Source of the DNA: a bacterium
GTDB taxonomy: Bacteria; Zixibacteria; MSB-5A5; CAIYYT01
Reading direction: 5' to 3'
Assembly (NCBI GenBank): GCA_016708315.1
Contig: JADJGC010000005.1
Coordinates: 62,001 to 126,000 of the forward strand
Length of the DNA stretch: 64,000 nucleotides
Shown here: positions 16,369 to 26,190 of the stretch, piece after piece
How positions within the stretch are numbered: position 1 is the stretch's first letter
Layout of the letters: each line of letters opens with the position of its first letter
Made by a program: the position numbers and the translations under genes
Notes under the pieces: model-generated
Told to the model about the DNA's origin: nothing
The model's input: only the letters and a program-made list of their open reading frames with translations
Database searches by the model: none

Positions 16369-17790
16369 TTAGGGTCTTTCCATTTTGCCGCGAGCGAGCG
16401 AGGCAAATATGCCCCCGAAGCACATCAACGCAAAGATCGCAAATGCATAGCGGCAACTGACGACAAATCTCTCGGCATTTGCCGCTAGTATCTCTGACGA
16501 TCCAATGAAAAGCGTCATCGTCACCGTGACGACCGCCATCGAGAACATCATACCGATCTGTCGCATCGCGCTTACCGTGGCGCCGGCAAATCCGTAGTCG
16601 TTTCGGCTGACCGAACTCATGATCGCATTTGTGTTTGGTGACGAGAACAAGGCAAACCCGAACCCGAGCAATACCAGACACGCGACGATGTAGACTATCG
16701 GCGTGGTCAGACTCACTACTGTCAGCATCAGAAGACCGACACAAATCACCGCCATCCCCCATGATGCCAATGTCCGCGGCTCAATCTTGTCGGACAATCG
16801 CCCCGCCAATGGAGAGAAGACAGCCTGAATGATCGGCTGTGCCACGAGAATTGTTCCCGCAGCTTGCGGCATGAGACCACGAACTTTTTGGAGATACAGA
16901 CTTAGAACAAATCCAACGGCAAATGTCGCCGCATAGTTGATGAGCGCAGCCAAGTTGGAAAACGCAAAAGTCGGATTATCGCGAAACAGCGATACTTCTA
17001 CCAACGGGCTCGCTGCAACTTGTTCATATTTAACGAAGAAATACAGTGCCGCTACTCCCAGGACAACCAGCACACCGGCAAGATATGATGGCATAGTTGT
17101 GAATCCGTACATCGTCAAAAGTAGACCAGTTGCAAGAATTGCCGCACCGCGAATATCAAACTTGGTGCGCTCTTCCGCCAGCCAATCACCTTTGAGGAGA
17201 AGTGTCGTCACGGTAAGCAGCAATATACACAACGGCACATTGAGCCAAAAAATGAAACGCCATCCCAGTTGTTGTGTGATGAATCCCCCGACAAAGGGCC
17301 CAGTCGACAGTCCGAGATAAACGGCAGCGACTGTCAAGCCAATAGCTTTCCCGCGCTCAGCTGGCGGTACCACCGACATCAGGATCGGCAATCCCGTAGC
17401 GAAGATCATCGATGAGGCAAACCCCTGCAGCACCCGGAACAAGATTATCGTTGTTGCTGAAGACGATGTTGCAAGGAGGACAGATGACGCGAGAAGCAGG
17501 ATCACCCCCGCCGAAAAGATGCGTTTGCGTCCGTAAATATCTCCGAGTCGTCCGAATGGTATCAGAAACGTCGCGGCAGCCAACAGGTACGCGGTGTTTA
17601 TCCAACCCAATAGCACGGCGCCCATCGTGAACTCTTCTCCAATCGCCGGGAGCGCGACAATTACCGACGCCCCCATAAATGGTCCGATGAATGAGCTTAG
17701 CGCGGCTACCAAAATGGCCGCTCGTCGTGCCGTGCGTGGATTCTCCCGTTGCATGAGACGAAATCTACGGAATGCCCGCTTTGAGCGCAA
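16369..17790 (-). CDS. MFS multidrug efflux transporter (DHA2 type)
   Basis: 473-residue integral membrane protein with about 14 predicted helices, as in the EmrB/QacA group. Visible signatures are the loop 2-3 motif GRLGDIYGRKRIF (about residues 100-112) and the motif C-like segment GLSTGPFVGGFI in helix 5. The true start may be the Met at 17754 (MQRENPRTARR), since the first dozen residues are unusually basic. It likely exports hydrophobic compounds by proton antiport. It stands between a plus-strand hydrolase gene and the LytTR regulator; the pump may belong to the regulator's targets. Confidence 0.9.
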   Translation of the reverse strand: MRSKRAFRRFRLMQRENPRTARRAAILVAALSSFIGPFMGASVIVALPAIGEEFTMGAVLLGWINTAYLLAAATFLIPFGRLGDIYGRKRIFSAGVILLLASSVLLATSSSATTIILFRVLQGFASSMIFATGLPILMSVVPPAERGKAIGLTVAAVYLGLSTGPFVGGFITQQLGWRFIFWLNVPLCILLLTVTTLLLKGDWLAEERTKFDIRGAAILATGLLLTMYGFTTMPSYLAGVLVVLGVAALYFFVKYEQVAASPLVEVSLFRDNPTFAFSNLAALINYAATFAVGFVLSLYLQKVRGLMPQAAGTILVAQPIIQAVFSPLAGRLSDKIEPRTLASWGMAVICVGLLMLTVVSLTTPIVYIVACLVLLGFGFALFSSPNTNAIMSSVSRNDYGFAGATVSAMRQIGMMFSMAVVTVTMTLFIGSSEILAANAERFVVSCRYAFAIFALMCFGGIFASLARGKMERP

Positions 17791-17813
17791 ACTGCATTAG
17801 TGAGTATTGTAGA

Positions 17814-18638
17814 TCACTTCTGCGACGAAAGATTCTTTAGTTTCATTTGAAGCTGCCGCTTTCGGCTTCTGCTGACGCGAAGAATACTGCCATCCCGCAG
17901 CAGCACAGAACAAGCGCCGCTCTCGTCGATACGAAACTCCTTCACGGCACCGACATTGACTATCGTCGTCCGGTGAATGCGAAGAAACTGTGCCGGATTG
18001 AGCTTTCGTTCGAAATCGCTGATTGCATAGTACACAAGGTATGACCGAGAATGGCTGTGCAACTCAACGAAGTGATCTACTGACTTGATCCAGTCGATAG
18101 CATTTACTTCCAAGGAAGCTGACGCCTTTCCAGTGCGGACAAATACGCGGTGCAGGTAGTCTGCCGCCGGACCACCGGCGACTTGGCTGATACCAGGCGA
18201 TTCCCAATGCTCGAGCAAATCTCGAAAACGCCTGAAATTCTCTTGAGCACGTCCGGTTGCGTAGTGCTTCCGAACACGTTCAAGTGCTTCATGAAATCGC
18301 TCGCGCCTGAATGGCTTGAGCAGGTAATCGAATGCGTGATAGTCAAATGCCTTTACGGCATATTGGTCGTACGCTGTTACAAAGATTACGAGCGGGAATT
18401 GCCGCGGAGTGAGTTGCTTCAAGACTTCAAATCCGTCAAAGTGTGGCATCTGAATATCAAGGAACACTAAATCGGGCCTCTCGTTCTGCAACACATTAAC
18501 CGCTTCGCGTCCGTCGGAACACTCTCCGATAACGACAATATCCTGCTCGTCTCCGAGCAGTCGCAATATCAGTTCGCGTGCCGGTCGTTCGTCATCAATG
18601 ACGACTGCGCGCAATTGTTTTCTGGTCCCGGTCGCCAA
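17814..18638 (-). CDS. LytTR-family response regulator
   Basis: 274-residue protein. The receiver domain (about residues 9-125) has the acidic pair VVIDDERPAR, phosphoacceptor Asp in LVFLDIQMP, the Thr/Ala switch FVTAYDQYAVKAF and the Lys in LLKPF. A LytTR DNA-binding domain follows (about 165-270; VNAIDWIKSVDHFVELHSH ... FLRIHRTTIVNV). It overlaps the sensor kinase gene by 44 bases, so the two form one LytS/LytR-type two-component system. Confidence 0.93.
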   Translation of the reverse strand: MATGTRKQLRAVVIDDERPARELILRLLGDEQDIVVIGECSDGREAVNVLQNERPDLVFLDIQMPHFDGFEVLKQLTPRQFPLVIFVTAYDQYAVKAFDYHAFDYLLKPFRRERFHEALERVRKHYATGRAQENFRRFRDLLEHWESPGISQVAGGPAADYLHRVFVRTGKASASLEVNAIDWIKSVDHFVELHSHSRSYLVYYAISDFERKLNPAQFLRIHRTTIVNVGAVKEFRIDESGACSVLLRDGSILRVSRSRKRQLQMKLKNLSSQK

Positions 18639-19827
18639 GTGATCTCGCAGTTTGGTGTTTCGTGTATGGAATCGCGATACTTACACTGAAGTGTTCTGAA
18701 TTCGAATCAACTTTGAACTCATGGTTTGCACCATAATGATATTGAAGCCGCTGAACCGCGTGAGTCAGCCCGATACCATGACCTGTCGGCAGTGCATCCG
18801 GTGTGATTTTGCCGACGGGATTGACTACCGAAAAGTGCACGAGCATGCCATCAACTTTGGCACTAATTGTCACGATGTGCTTCTTGTCGTCGCCACCTAC
18901 GCCATGTTTTATAGCGTTCTCGATCAAGGGCTGCAGAATCATATTTGGAACGGCGGCATCAAGAGCATCTGGATCAATTTGCCAATCTACAGAAAGTTGA
19001 TCAGGGAACCGCCGCGCCATGACACTGACATAGAGTCTAGAAAACTCCATTTCTTCTTGGAGTGACACTATTTCCGACTGGTCGCGGTCGAGACTGATTC
19101 TCAACAGCTCGGCCAAATCCGCCAGTGTGTCGTACGCTTCCGATTTCTTATCACTCAACACCATCGATGAAACAGTGTTGAGCGCATTGAACAGAAAATG
19201 CGGCTGCAACTGGTTCTTCAGCCGTTCAAGTTGAGCTTCTGCAAGCTGTGCCTGCAGTTGTGCCGTTAATCTCTCTCGCTCCAGATATCGGTGGTAGTAT
19301 GCGACGACATGTTCAATCGCGATCACTGCCCAAAATGCAAGAAAGTAATAGGTCGAATGCCGGGAGATTACAAATGCCAGCATCGACTCAAATTGTCCCT
19401 CTTGCGGCTGTTGAGACGTCAGCCATAGTATCAATAGCGTGTATGTCACAAGATACAAGCCGGTAGTGACCAATCCACCGGCAAGCAATATGGCCGATCG
19501 TTGGACCTGCAATTGCGATTCAATTCGAAATCGCGCACCAAGCCACAAAATCAATGGCGTCAGCAAGCCCCAGGCATACCAAACCGCCGCTTTGACTCCG
19601 AAAAGCTCCCACCAAGTGTATGGATAGATTCCCTGCGGGTAGAACCACCAATGAATCGCCGAAGCAGCAGCAATCACTGTCCAGAGTCCAATGTAAGCGA
19701 GTATTCTAAACGAAGCCGAAGGGATCAGATTACGATAGAGCTTCAGTGCCTCGACACAGAATACCTTTTGCTGTGTACCGATAGCTGATGCATCACGTGT
19801 GGTCATGGAGCGGTTCATTTTACTCAT
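18595..19827 (-). CDS. LytS/YehU-type sensor histidine kinase
   Basis: About 410 residues. Four or so membrane helices (about residues 25-165) are followed by a coiled-coil linker (YLERERLTAQLQAQLAEAQ), the His_kinase box LQPHFLFNALNTVSS with the phosphorylated His, and an HATPase domain (PLIENAIKHGV as the N box and GHGIGLTHAVQRL as the G box). The start is placed at the Met-Ser-Lys at 19827; 19818 (MNRSMTT) is also possible and no good ribosome-binding site decides it. The lack of a periplasmic sensor domain suggests membrane-embedded sensing. Confidence 0.9.
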   Translation of the reverse strand: MSKMNRSMTTRDASAIGTQQKVFCVEALKLYRNLIPSASFRILAYIGLWTVIAAASAIHWWFYPQGIYPYTWWELFGVKAAVWYAWGLLTPLILWLGARFRIESQLQVQRSAILLAGGLVTTGLYLVTYTLLILWLTSQQPQEGQFESMLAFVISRHSTYYFLAFWAVIAIEHVVAYYHRYLERERLTAQLQAQLAEAQLERLKNQLQPHFLFNALNTVSSMVLSDKKSEAYDTLADLAELLRISLDRDQSEIVSLQEEMEFSRLYVSVMARRFPDQLSVDWQIDPDALDAAVPNMILQPLIENAIKHGVGGDDKKHIVTISAKVDGMLVHFSVVNPVGKITPDALPTGHGIGLTHAVQRLQYHYGANHEFKVDSNSEHFSVSIAIPYTKHQTARSLGDRDQKTIARSRH

Positions 19828-19970
19828 CTTGCTTATTAAATACGTTTCAGCACCAGAAATGCCTAAGGCCATCTTGCTGACGAGGCAATTTCCCGTGGTC
19901 AGTCACACAGCACATCAATCTACTGTTCCCCGCGTCATCAACGCAACCGATCACGAAATCTGTAGCCTAA

Positions 19971-22001
19971 TCACGAGCAACTTGCACACGGAGCAGCTCC
20001 ACCGCCAAAAATGTAGCTAATCAAGTAGACGGCATCCGAAATCGTCACCGAACCGGAGCAGTCCGCATCACCGGCAACGAGTGGCGAAGGCGCGGGTCCT
20101 CCTGAGAAAATGTAGCCGATCAAGAGCACCGCATCTGAAATCGTAACACTCGAGGACCCGTCTGCATCTCCGCAGACATAATCACAAGCATCACCAACGC
20201 CATTGTTATTGCTATCAGCCTGGCCAGCATTTGCATGATTCGGGCAATTGTCGCAAACATCTCCAACTCCATCACTGTCGACATCAACTTGGTCGAGGTT
20301 CGCGGTAGTATCGCAATTGTCGCAGGCATCGCCGAGTCCATCAAGATCGGTATCGATCTGATCGAAGTTGGCAACTGAAGCGCAGTTGTCACAAGCGTCA
20401 CCAAGCAAGTCTCCATCTGTATCGGTCTGTGCTGAATTCGATACACTTGGGCAGTTGTCAAGACAAGTAACTCCATCCCCATCTGCGTCGGCACACTGTT
20501 CCGTGAATTGCAGCACCTGATTGAGGCTGACATTGGTCGTGTCGAACATGATGCCGGATGGCCACTCAATTCTTAATGAATCGAGAATTGCCGCATTTCC
20601 AAATCCAAAGTATGCCTCGAGCGCGCTGTGTCCCAAGAACGTATTCTGCGCCGAGATCTCGCGAATCTGCTGAACAGGCGTGCCATTGATTACGGCATAG
20701 GCAAACACTTTTGCGCCAATTGCAGCGCGGTTTGAAACTTGCCCTACCAGTTTGATCCGCAGCCAACCATTCGATCCCGCATAGTCATTGCGCAGCAATA
20801 TTCGCTTATTGGCGCCGGTACCGACGACGAAGATGTCGACATCACCATCGTTATCATAGTCGCCCGAGGTCGCACCAGTCGATTGTTCGTTGGTGTTAAC
20901 ATGATCACCGGTCGTCTCTGCCGTAAACGTACCATCACCGTTATTGCGGTAATAGGAATTCGATCCGATGTTCGCTACAAAGCAATCGATGTCGCCGTCA
21001 TTATCAAAATCCTGCCAGACCGCTGAAAGGGATACCTTTTCATCCTCAACAATCGGACCGAAGGTCTGTTCGACATACGTGCCGCCTTCGTTCTTATAGA
21101 GATCGTTTGCACGCGCCGTTGGATTGGATCCGCCCCAATTGGTGCGATAGGCATCAAGGTCACCATCGTTTTCGATGTCGATCCAGTTCCAAACCTGGCC
21201 GTCGCCTAAGTCGGTAGCGATTGGAGCAACAGTTATGCGCTCAAATCCAGGCACACCACTTTCGACCAATCGATTCTTGTAAAGATCATCCAATCCGGGT
21301 GTTGCGATGGCCGGGCCGCTGCCAATGAACAAATCCAGATCGCCATCGAGATCATAGTCCGACCAGTTCCCGGAAGTGTATGGATTCAGTCCAGTCACGA
21401 TCACTCCTGTATCTACGACGCTGAAGTGATAATTTGGCGCCCCGCCATTACGCAGCATGCGGTTTGAACGTTGTGTTCCTCCAACAAAACCGGTGGGAAA
21501 TGTAATCACCAAATCGACATCACCGTCATTGTCGTAATCGCCCCATGCCGGGCTCCAACCGCGCATATCGGTCGTCCCCATGTCGGCATTGGGAATCCGT
21601 GTAAAGGAGAACGACCCGTTGTTACGATAGAGTGCGCCATTGTTGGTACCTGCCAGAAAGCAATCGAGATCGCCGTCATTGTCGTAGTCTGCCCAGGTAG
21701 TTCCCAATGCCAGCAAATTCTCCATATTGATGGCCGTTCCGGTGATCCGCACGAAATTCCCGCCACCCGTGTTGCGATATAATTTTGTTCTGTTTGGGTC
21801 AACTACTATGAGGTCGAGAAGACCATCATTGTCCATATCGACAAACGCAGTTCCGGTATACGTGGTTACTGTTGTGTCTCCTACTACCGGGTTAGCCGTA
21901 TTCGTTATTCGCGTGAACGTTGTCTGTGCACGAGCCCCCGAGAACAGCGTCGCAATTGCGATGGCGGCTGACAGAATCAGAGTTAGCGATGAACGGTTCA
22001 T
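19971..22001 (-). CDS. Secreted FG-GAP/VCBS protein with ASPIC/UnbV domain, TSP3 and dockerin repeats
   Basis: 676 residues with a signal peptide (MNRSSLTLILSAAIAIATLF). Seven or so FG-GAP repeats follow (WADYDNDGDLD, WGDYDNDGDVD and similar), forming a beta-propeller with Ca-binding DxDxDG loops, about residues 30-425. An ASPIC/UnbV domain comes next (about 425-520; RAAIGAKVFAY, IEWPSG), then four TSP3-type acidic repeats (DNCPSVSNSAQTDTDGD ...). Two dockerin-like repeats end the protein (CGDADGSSSVTISDAVLLIGYIF is the first, written here in part). AAGGAG precedes the ATG. It is probably a surface or extracellular adhesion protein; no cohesin partner is in the window. Confidence 0.88.
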   Translation of the reverse strand: MNRSSLTLILSAAIAIATLFSGARAQTTFTRITNTANPVVGDTTVTTYTGTAFVDMDNDGLLDLIVVDPNRTKLYRNTGGGNFVRITGTAINMENLLALGTTWADYDNDGDLDCFLAGTNNGALYRNNGSFSFTRIPNADMGTTDMRGWSPAWGDYDNDGDVDLVITFPTGFVGGTQRSNRMLRNGGAPNYHFSVVDTGVIVTGLNPYTSGNWSDYDLDGDLDLFIGSGPAIATPGLDDLYKNRLVESGVPGFERITVAPIATDLGDGQVWNWIDIENDGDLDAYRTNWGGSNPTARANDLYKNEGGTYVEQTFGPIVEDEKVSLSAVWQDFDNDGDIDCFVANIGSNSYYRNNGDGTFTAETTGDHVNTNEQSTGATSGDYDNDGDVDIFVVGTGANKRILLRNDYAGSNGWLRIKLVGQVSNRAAIGAKVFAYAVINGTPVQQIREISAQNTFLGHSALEAYFGFGNAAILDSLRIEWPSGIMFDTTNVSLNQVLQFTEQCADADGDGVTCLDNCPSVSNSAQTDTDGDLLGDACDNCASVANFDQIDTDLDGLGDACDNCDTTANLDQVDVDSDGVGDVCDNCPNHANAGQADSNNNGVGDACDYVCGDADGSSSVTISDAVLLIGYIFSGGPAPSPLVAGDADCSGSVTISDAVYLISYIFGGGAAPCASCS

Positions 22002-22214
22002 ATTCGTTTCTCCTTGTAAGTTGATGCTTTAGCGCTTACTACGAGATTACTGCGCCATCGTCCAAGAGCACTGCGCGAATGGCACGAATTTATTCGCCAA
22101 CGGTCGAACACGAGTGAGAAATGGCGCTTGATTAGCGATAACAGTATCCGTATTTTCATGTTTGACACTGCGACCGACGACCAAGATTTGCCGGCAAATG
22201 CCAAGGAGATTGAA

Positions 22215-22727
22215 ATGCAGAACGATTCAAAAGTATTAGCCGAAGCTCTGCGTCAAGCCGCTATGGCGGAACGTGAAGGGCACAGTTTCTACATGATGGC
22301 GGCTCACGACACACAGGATCCCAAAGGTAAAATCGTGTTCGAACTCCTGGCGCGTGAAGAGATGGATCACCTGCATTTTCTCAAAGAACATTATGATGCT
22401 GTAGTCACTACCGGCAAACTAAGTCCAACAGCGCACCTCGGAACTCGAACAGACCTTGGCCTCAGCTCTCCAATCTTCACTGACAGCATCAAGTCACGCA
22501 TCCGCGAAGCTCACTTTGAGATGACAGCGCTTGCAGTCGGCATTCAGCTCGAACGCGACGCCACTGCTTTCTATCAAAAGCACGCCGCCGAGTCGCACGA
22601 CCCCGATGCTCGGAAATTGTTCACCGAACTTGCCCAATGGGAATCGGGACACTACCAGGCGTTACTCAAGCAACAGGAAGAACTTAAGTCCGAATACTGG
22701 TCCGGCGCTGGATTCTCGCCGTTCTAA
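22215..22727 (+). CDS. Ferritin-like (rubrerythrin-type) diiron protein
   Basis: 170 residues from ATG 22215, preferred to an earlier in-frame ATG because AAGGAG lies six bases upstream. Two four-helix-bundle halves each supply Glu and E-x-x-H ligands: AEREGHSFYMMAA and LAREEMDHLHFL in the first half, and LERDATAFYQKHAAE and LAQWESGHYQALL in the second. There is no C-terminal rubredoxin domain (no CxxC pairs), so it is an erythrin/ferritin-like protein likely involved in peroxide reduction or iron handling. It differs from the related gene at 62510. Confidence 0.85.
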   Translation: MQNDSKVLAEALRQAAMAEREGHSFYMMAAHDTQDPKGKIVFELLAREEMDHLHFLKEHYDAVVTTGKLSPTAHLGTRTDLGLSSPIFTDSIKSRIREAHFEMTALAVGIQLERDATAFYQKHAAESHDPDARKLFTELAQWESGHYQALLKQQEELKSEYWSGAGFSPF

Positions 22728-22800
22728 ACCTCCCCCACTCTCCAGATTCAGCTTGCTAAAGAGGGCATCTTCTCTACATCATGGAGTAGGAGGATAGATA

Positions 22801-23133
22801 ATGGCATGGTTCTACCTTGTCATCGCCGGAGTTACTGAAATCGCTTGGGCGATTGGCTTGAAATATACAGATGGCTTCAGTCGACTGTGGCACAGCGCAG
22901 GGACAATCGCGGGCATGATTTTGAGCTTCTTTCTGCTTTCGCAGGCATTGAAGTCGATTCCTGTTGGAGTGGGATACGCAATTTGGACCGGCATTGGCGC
23001 CGCCGGTACATCGACTCTCGGCATAGCACGGCTCGGTGAATCCCGCGAATTCGGCAAGATCGTTTGCATTGCTCTGATCGTCGCCGGCATTATCGGGCTG
23101 AAACTCTTCTCGCAACAACCGGAGGCAAGCTAA
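22801..23133 (+). CDS. sugE: SMR-family guanidinium/quaternary ammonium exporter SugE (Gdx)
   Basis: 110 residues with four transmembrane helices, the standard SMR length. SugE-subfamily features are clear: the helix 1 Glu in VTEIAWAIGLKYTDGFSRLW, then SIPVGVGYAIWTGIGAAGT and LGESREFGKI. Gdx members export guanidinium by proton antiport as dual-topology dimers. AGGAGG precedes the ATG. The stop codon overlaps the start of the next gene (TAATG), so the two are translationally coupled. No guanidine riboswitch was recognised upstream. Confidence 0.93.
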   Translation: MAWFYLVIAGVTEIAWAIGLKYTDGFSRLWHSAGTIAGMILSFFLLSQALKSIPVGVGYAIWTGIGAAGTSTLGIARLGESREFGKIVCIALIVAGIIGLKLFSQQPEAS

Positions 23134-23540
23134 TGACCGCAGGATACTCTGCCACACCGCTTCTTCAGAAGCTGGGAATCAAGGAAAAAGCCAAGGTTCG
23201 TTTCATCAATGAACCTGCTCACCTTGCCGAATTACTCGGTCCATTGCCGAAAGGAGTGACATTGGTCGAGTCACGCGCTTCAGGTGTTGACTACGTTCAC
23301 TGTTTCGTGACCCAAAAACCGCGACTGGCCGCCTTGCTCCCCGGTCTGATGAACAAAATGGCTCGCGATGGAATGATCTGGATATCATGGCCCAAGAAAT
23401 CTTCGAAGGTCCAGACTGACATAACTGAAGACACAATTCGTGAAGTTGCTTTGCCGCTTGGTCTGGTCGACGTCAAGGTCTGCGCCGTTGACGAAACTTG
23501 GTCGGGGCTGAAGCTCGTCATTCGCAGCGAAATCCGATAA
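23133..23540 (+). CDS. DUF3052-family protein
   Basis: 135 residues starting at ATG 23133 within TAATG, with GGAGG at 23121-23125. It fits the DUF3052 pattern: an N-terminal TPLLQKLGIKEKAKV, a middle DYVHCFVT, and DGMIWISWPKKSSKVQTDIT followed by GLVDVKVCAVDETWSGLKLV. These proteins have a small Rossmann-like alpha/beta fold and unknown function. The stop-start overlap with sugE suggests co-expression, which may be fortuitous. Confidence 0.85.
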   Translation: MTAGYSATPLLQKLGIKEKAKVRFINEPAHLAELLGPLPKGVTLVESRASGVDYVHCFVTQKPRLAALLPGLMNKMARDGMIWISWPKKSSKVQTDITEDTIREVALPLGLVDVKVCAVDETWSGLKLVIRSEIR

Positions 23541-23725
23541 ACTCGCCCATTATACCGACTATCCATCTTTGCTCAAGCAGTGCAAGAATCTGGTGAGAAT
23601 CCGATACTATTCGTGTGCCTTAGTTTTATGTTGCCGACGGGCGACGCCGATGCAATTTTCAAGATCGCTGTTACTAAGACACGATTGGCTACACGAAACG
23701 AACGGATTCAATCGCTGTGATTTCA

Positions 23726-24253
23726 ATGCAGATTCGCAAAGCTCTCGGATATCTCCGAGGTCTTTTGCTTAGACGGCGCGTCAACGCCCTTGGCCGCTTC
23801 AAGGTCTATGGCAAAGTGAAGATCAAGCACCCAGTTGGCCGAATCACGATTGGCCCTCGCGTTACATTGCATCCCGATGTTATTTTCGACTTTGAGGCAG
23901 CCCCTCAAGGCACCACGCCGGAAATTGCCATCGGCGAACGCACCGCCATCGGCGATCGCACTGAAATCCACTGCGGACACAAAGTCACAATAGGTAGTCA
24001 GGTGGCAATCTCGTGGGACGTTATCTTCCTTGAGAGCGACTATCACTCGATCGGTGGGGGCGAAGGCGTCCCTCGTCCCATCATCATTGAAGATGGTGTT
24101 TGGATCGGTACTCGCTGCATAATCCTCAAGGGTGTGACGATCGGCAAGAATTCCGTCATCGGCGCCGGTTCGGTCGTCACCAAGTCAATCCCTGCCAATT
24201 CCATCGCCGCCGGCAACCCCGCCAGGGTGATCCGAACGATCGAAACACCATAG
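23726..24253 (+). CDS. Acyltransferase with left-handed beta-helix (hexapeptide) repeats
   Basis: About 175 residues. After a basic amphipathic N-terminus (MQIRKALGYLRGLLLRRR), hexapeptide repeats with the I-G-x-x-x-x pattern run to the C-terminus (RITIGPRVTLHPDVIF, IAIGERTAIGDRTEIH, GVTIGKNSVIGAGSVVT). The family typically O-acetylates sugars or serine; the segment IFLESDYHSI carries the usual catalytic His region. GTG 23717 could be the start in place of ATG 23726. It stands alone before a terminator, so its substrate is unknown. Confidence 0.85.
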   Translation: MQIRKALGYLRGLLLRRRVNALGRFKVYGKVKIKHPVGRITIGPRVTLHPDVIFDFEAAPQGTTPEIAIGERTAIGDRTEIHCGHKVTIGSQVAISWDVIFLESDYHSIGGGEGVPRPIIIEDGVWIGTRCIILKGVTIGKNSVIGAGSVVTKSIPANSIAAGNPARVIRTIETP

Positions 24254-24366
24254 CACTGAGATTCACGCAACTTCAGGAATTTCATCTCGACCATTTTCAA
24301 ATGAAAGATAACTGGTCAGTTCGTAACTGAATTTGGACTCCGAAAACCACTCTGACCCCAAAATCA

Positions 24367-24395
24367 AAAGCGCCCCGGCGAGGCCGGGACGCTTT
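24367..24395. terminator. Bidirectional terminator
   Basis: A stem of AAAGCG-C-CCCGGC / GCCGGG-A-CGCTTT with a GAG loop, A-rich on the left and T-rich on the right. It sits between the convergent acyltransferase (plus) and OmpA-family (minus) genes and can serve both. Confidence 0.8.
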
Positions 24396-24448
24396 CTTAT
24401 TTGCAGTGACGGCAGAAATTGTCCTGCCGTCAGAATGTACTAATCGAC

Positions 24449-25942
24449 TTAGTCGTTCAGGCGTACCAGTTCGACGCGACGGTTCTGGGCGCGACCCTCA
24501 GCCGTAGCATTGTCATACTTCGGCTTGGTCGATCCATAACCCTTTGCGGTCAAGCGGGACGCTTCGATTCCGTTGCTGATCAGGTTTTCGCGAACGGCTT
24601 CGGCGCGGCGCTGAGCCAGCGTGTCGTTCCATTCGGCTTTGCCGGAAGAATCGGTGTGACCCTGAACTTCAAGCTGAACGTGCGGGAACGCCGCAAGGGA
24701 CTTGGCAACTTCCGCAAGTGCCGTCTTGGCCTTTTCGGTAAGGGTCCAAGTATTCACTACGAACTGAACCTCTCTCAAGATTAGTTCGCGTTCCGGATAG
24801 GCGAAGTCCTTCGGACAACCGTCGGCATTGACAGCGAGTCCAGCCGGGGTACCCGGGCACTTGTCGCAACCGTCGCAAACGCCGTCGTTGTCGGAATCAA
24901 GCGGGCAGCCGTTGGCATCTACCTTACAGCAAACCGGTGTATCCGGGCACTTGTCGCGGCAATCCCAAACGCCGTCTTTGTCGCTATCGAGCGGGCAACC
25001 GTCGGCGTCAACTTTGCAGTCAGCCGGTGTATCCGGGCACTTGTCGCAACCATCCCAGACGCCGTCTTTGTCGGTGTCAAGCGGGCAGCCGTTCAAATCG
25101 ACCGTAGCGCACTTCGGAGTATCCGGGCACTTGTCGCGGCCGTCGCAAACGCCGTCACCGTCGGTATCGATCGGGCAACCGTTTTCGTCAACCACGCACT
25201 TGGCCGGTGTATCCGGGCACTTGTCGTCGTCGTTGCAAACGCCGTCTTTGTCGTCGTCCTTGCACTTGCCGAAATAGGCAGTAGCAAGAAGGCCGCCTTC
25301 GAGAAGGCCGCTGTGGATGTCGAGTGCGTCTTTGTAACCTTCACGTGCTTCGTTGTCCTTGAAATTCGACAACACGTCTGAGAAGATGTGGTAACGCAGC
25401 GCTCCGCCCACGGAGAAATTGTTGATCAGGAAGTATTCAACGCCGCCGCCGATCATCATCGCGAAACGCTGATCCTTGAGATCAAAGGTATTACCATTCA
25501 GATCGGTAACCTTGACGACATCATCGCCCTGCTTTACTGACCAATATCCAATACCGATACCTGCAGTCAGGAACAGATTCCACTTGTCGTCTGGGGTGGC
25601 ATTAAAGGTCGGTCCAAGTTCGAGAATGTAGTTATAGAGCTTGGCGCCAAATTCGCCTTCAGCCGGTTCACGATAAATCGGAAGCCCGCCATCGTTGACA
25701 TCAAGAACGGCTTCGCCGGTTCTACCATAGGTTCCGGTAAGCCCAATCGCCCAATTCTTGTGAACGACGAATTTCGCTTCGCCGCCATGCATCGTCTTCA
25801 GACTCCACGGATCCTTCATAACAGTGTGGAATCCAAAGCGATAGCCAAGACCAAGTCTTCCGGTCTGATCGTAAGCCATTGCTGGAACTGCACACCCGAT
25901 AATCAGGGCGAGCAGTGTGAACAAAATTATTGCTTTTCGCAA
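24449..25942 (-). CDS. OmpA-family outer-membrane protein with TSP3 repeats
   Basis: 497 residues: signal peptide (1-23, ending VPAMA), an eight-strand-like beta-barrel domain (about 24-225), five TSP3-type Ca-binding repeats of 25-30 residues (DTDGDGVCDGRDKCPDTP and similar, about 228-385), and a C-terminal OmpA peptidoglycan-binding domain (about 395-497; LEVQGHTDSSGKAEWN, LSQRRAEAV-like LAQRRAEAVRENL, AQNRRVEL). This architecture links the outer membrane to peptidoglycan. The start codon is TTG at 25942 behind GGGAGG, eight bases away. The repeats have eroded DNA identity but a regular protein period. It is likely abundant and monocistronic. Confidence 0.93.
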   Translation of the reverse strand: MRKAIILFTLLALIIGCAVPAMAYDQTGRLGLGYRFGFHTVMKDPWSLKTMHGGEAKFVVHKNWAIGLTGTYGRTGEAVLDVNDGGLPIYREPAEGEFGAKLYNYILELGPTFNATPDDKWNLFLTAGIGIGYWSVKQGDDVVKVTDLNGNTFDLKDQRFAMMIGGGVEYFLINNFSVGGALRYHIFSDVLSNFKDNEAREGYKDALDIHSGLLEGGLLATAYFGKCKDDDKDGVCNDDDKCPDTPAKCVVDENGCPIDTDGDGVCDGRDKCPDTPKCATVDLNGCPLDTDKDGVWDGCDKCPDTPADCKVDADGCPLDSDKDGVWDCRDKCPDTPVCCKVDANGCPLDSDNDGVCDGCDKCPGTPAGLAVNADGCPKDFAYPERELILREVQFVVNTWTLTEKAKTALAEVAKSLAAFPHVQLEVQGHTDSSGKAEWNDTLAQRRAEAVRENLISNGIEASRLTAKGYGSTKPKYDNATAEGRAQNRRVELVRLND

Positions 25943-26190
25943 GGTGAGTACCTCCCAAATTAGGTTTAATTCAAAAGTCCCGGAAGAGACAGTCTCAACT
26001 TATCCCTCCATGGAAAGTCAATTCTCCAACTCAAAAACCACGGGCATGAGATACCCGTCCAAAATTAAGGCAAAACCTACGTTTTCCTCAAATCGAAATC
26101 AACTAAAAAGATAACTTAAACACGGCCAGCAAAATCACGATATGTAGACTAATTCTGTGTAGTTTGTGAATTTTTTATCTTGCAGACGCT

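Noticed and set aside
15728..16762. Minus-strand frame of 344 codons across the beta-lactamase-like and MFS genes
   Set aside because: It overlaps two well-supported genes, has no ribosome-binding site or recognisable motif, and is a shadow frame.
22728..22800. Guanidine riboswitch before sugE
   Set aside because: The 73-base gap shows no ykkC-type structure and no paired ACGR-loop hairpins; it has only a good ribosome-binding site.
24828..25260. Periodic DNA in the ompA-like gene as a tandem DNA repeat or CRISPR
   Set aside because: The period reflects TSP3 protein repeats (DTDGDGVCD...CPDTP) in an intact coding frame.
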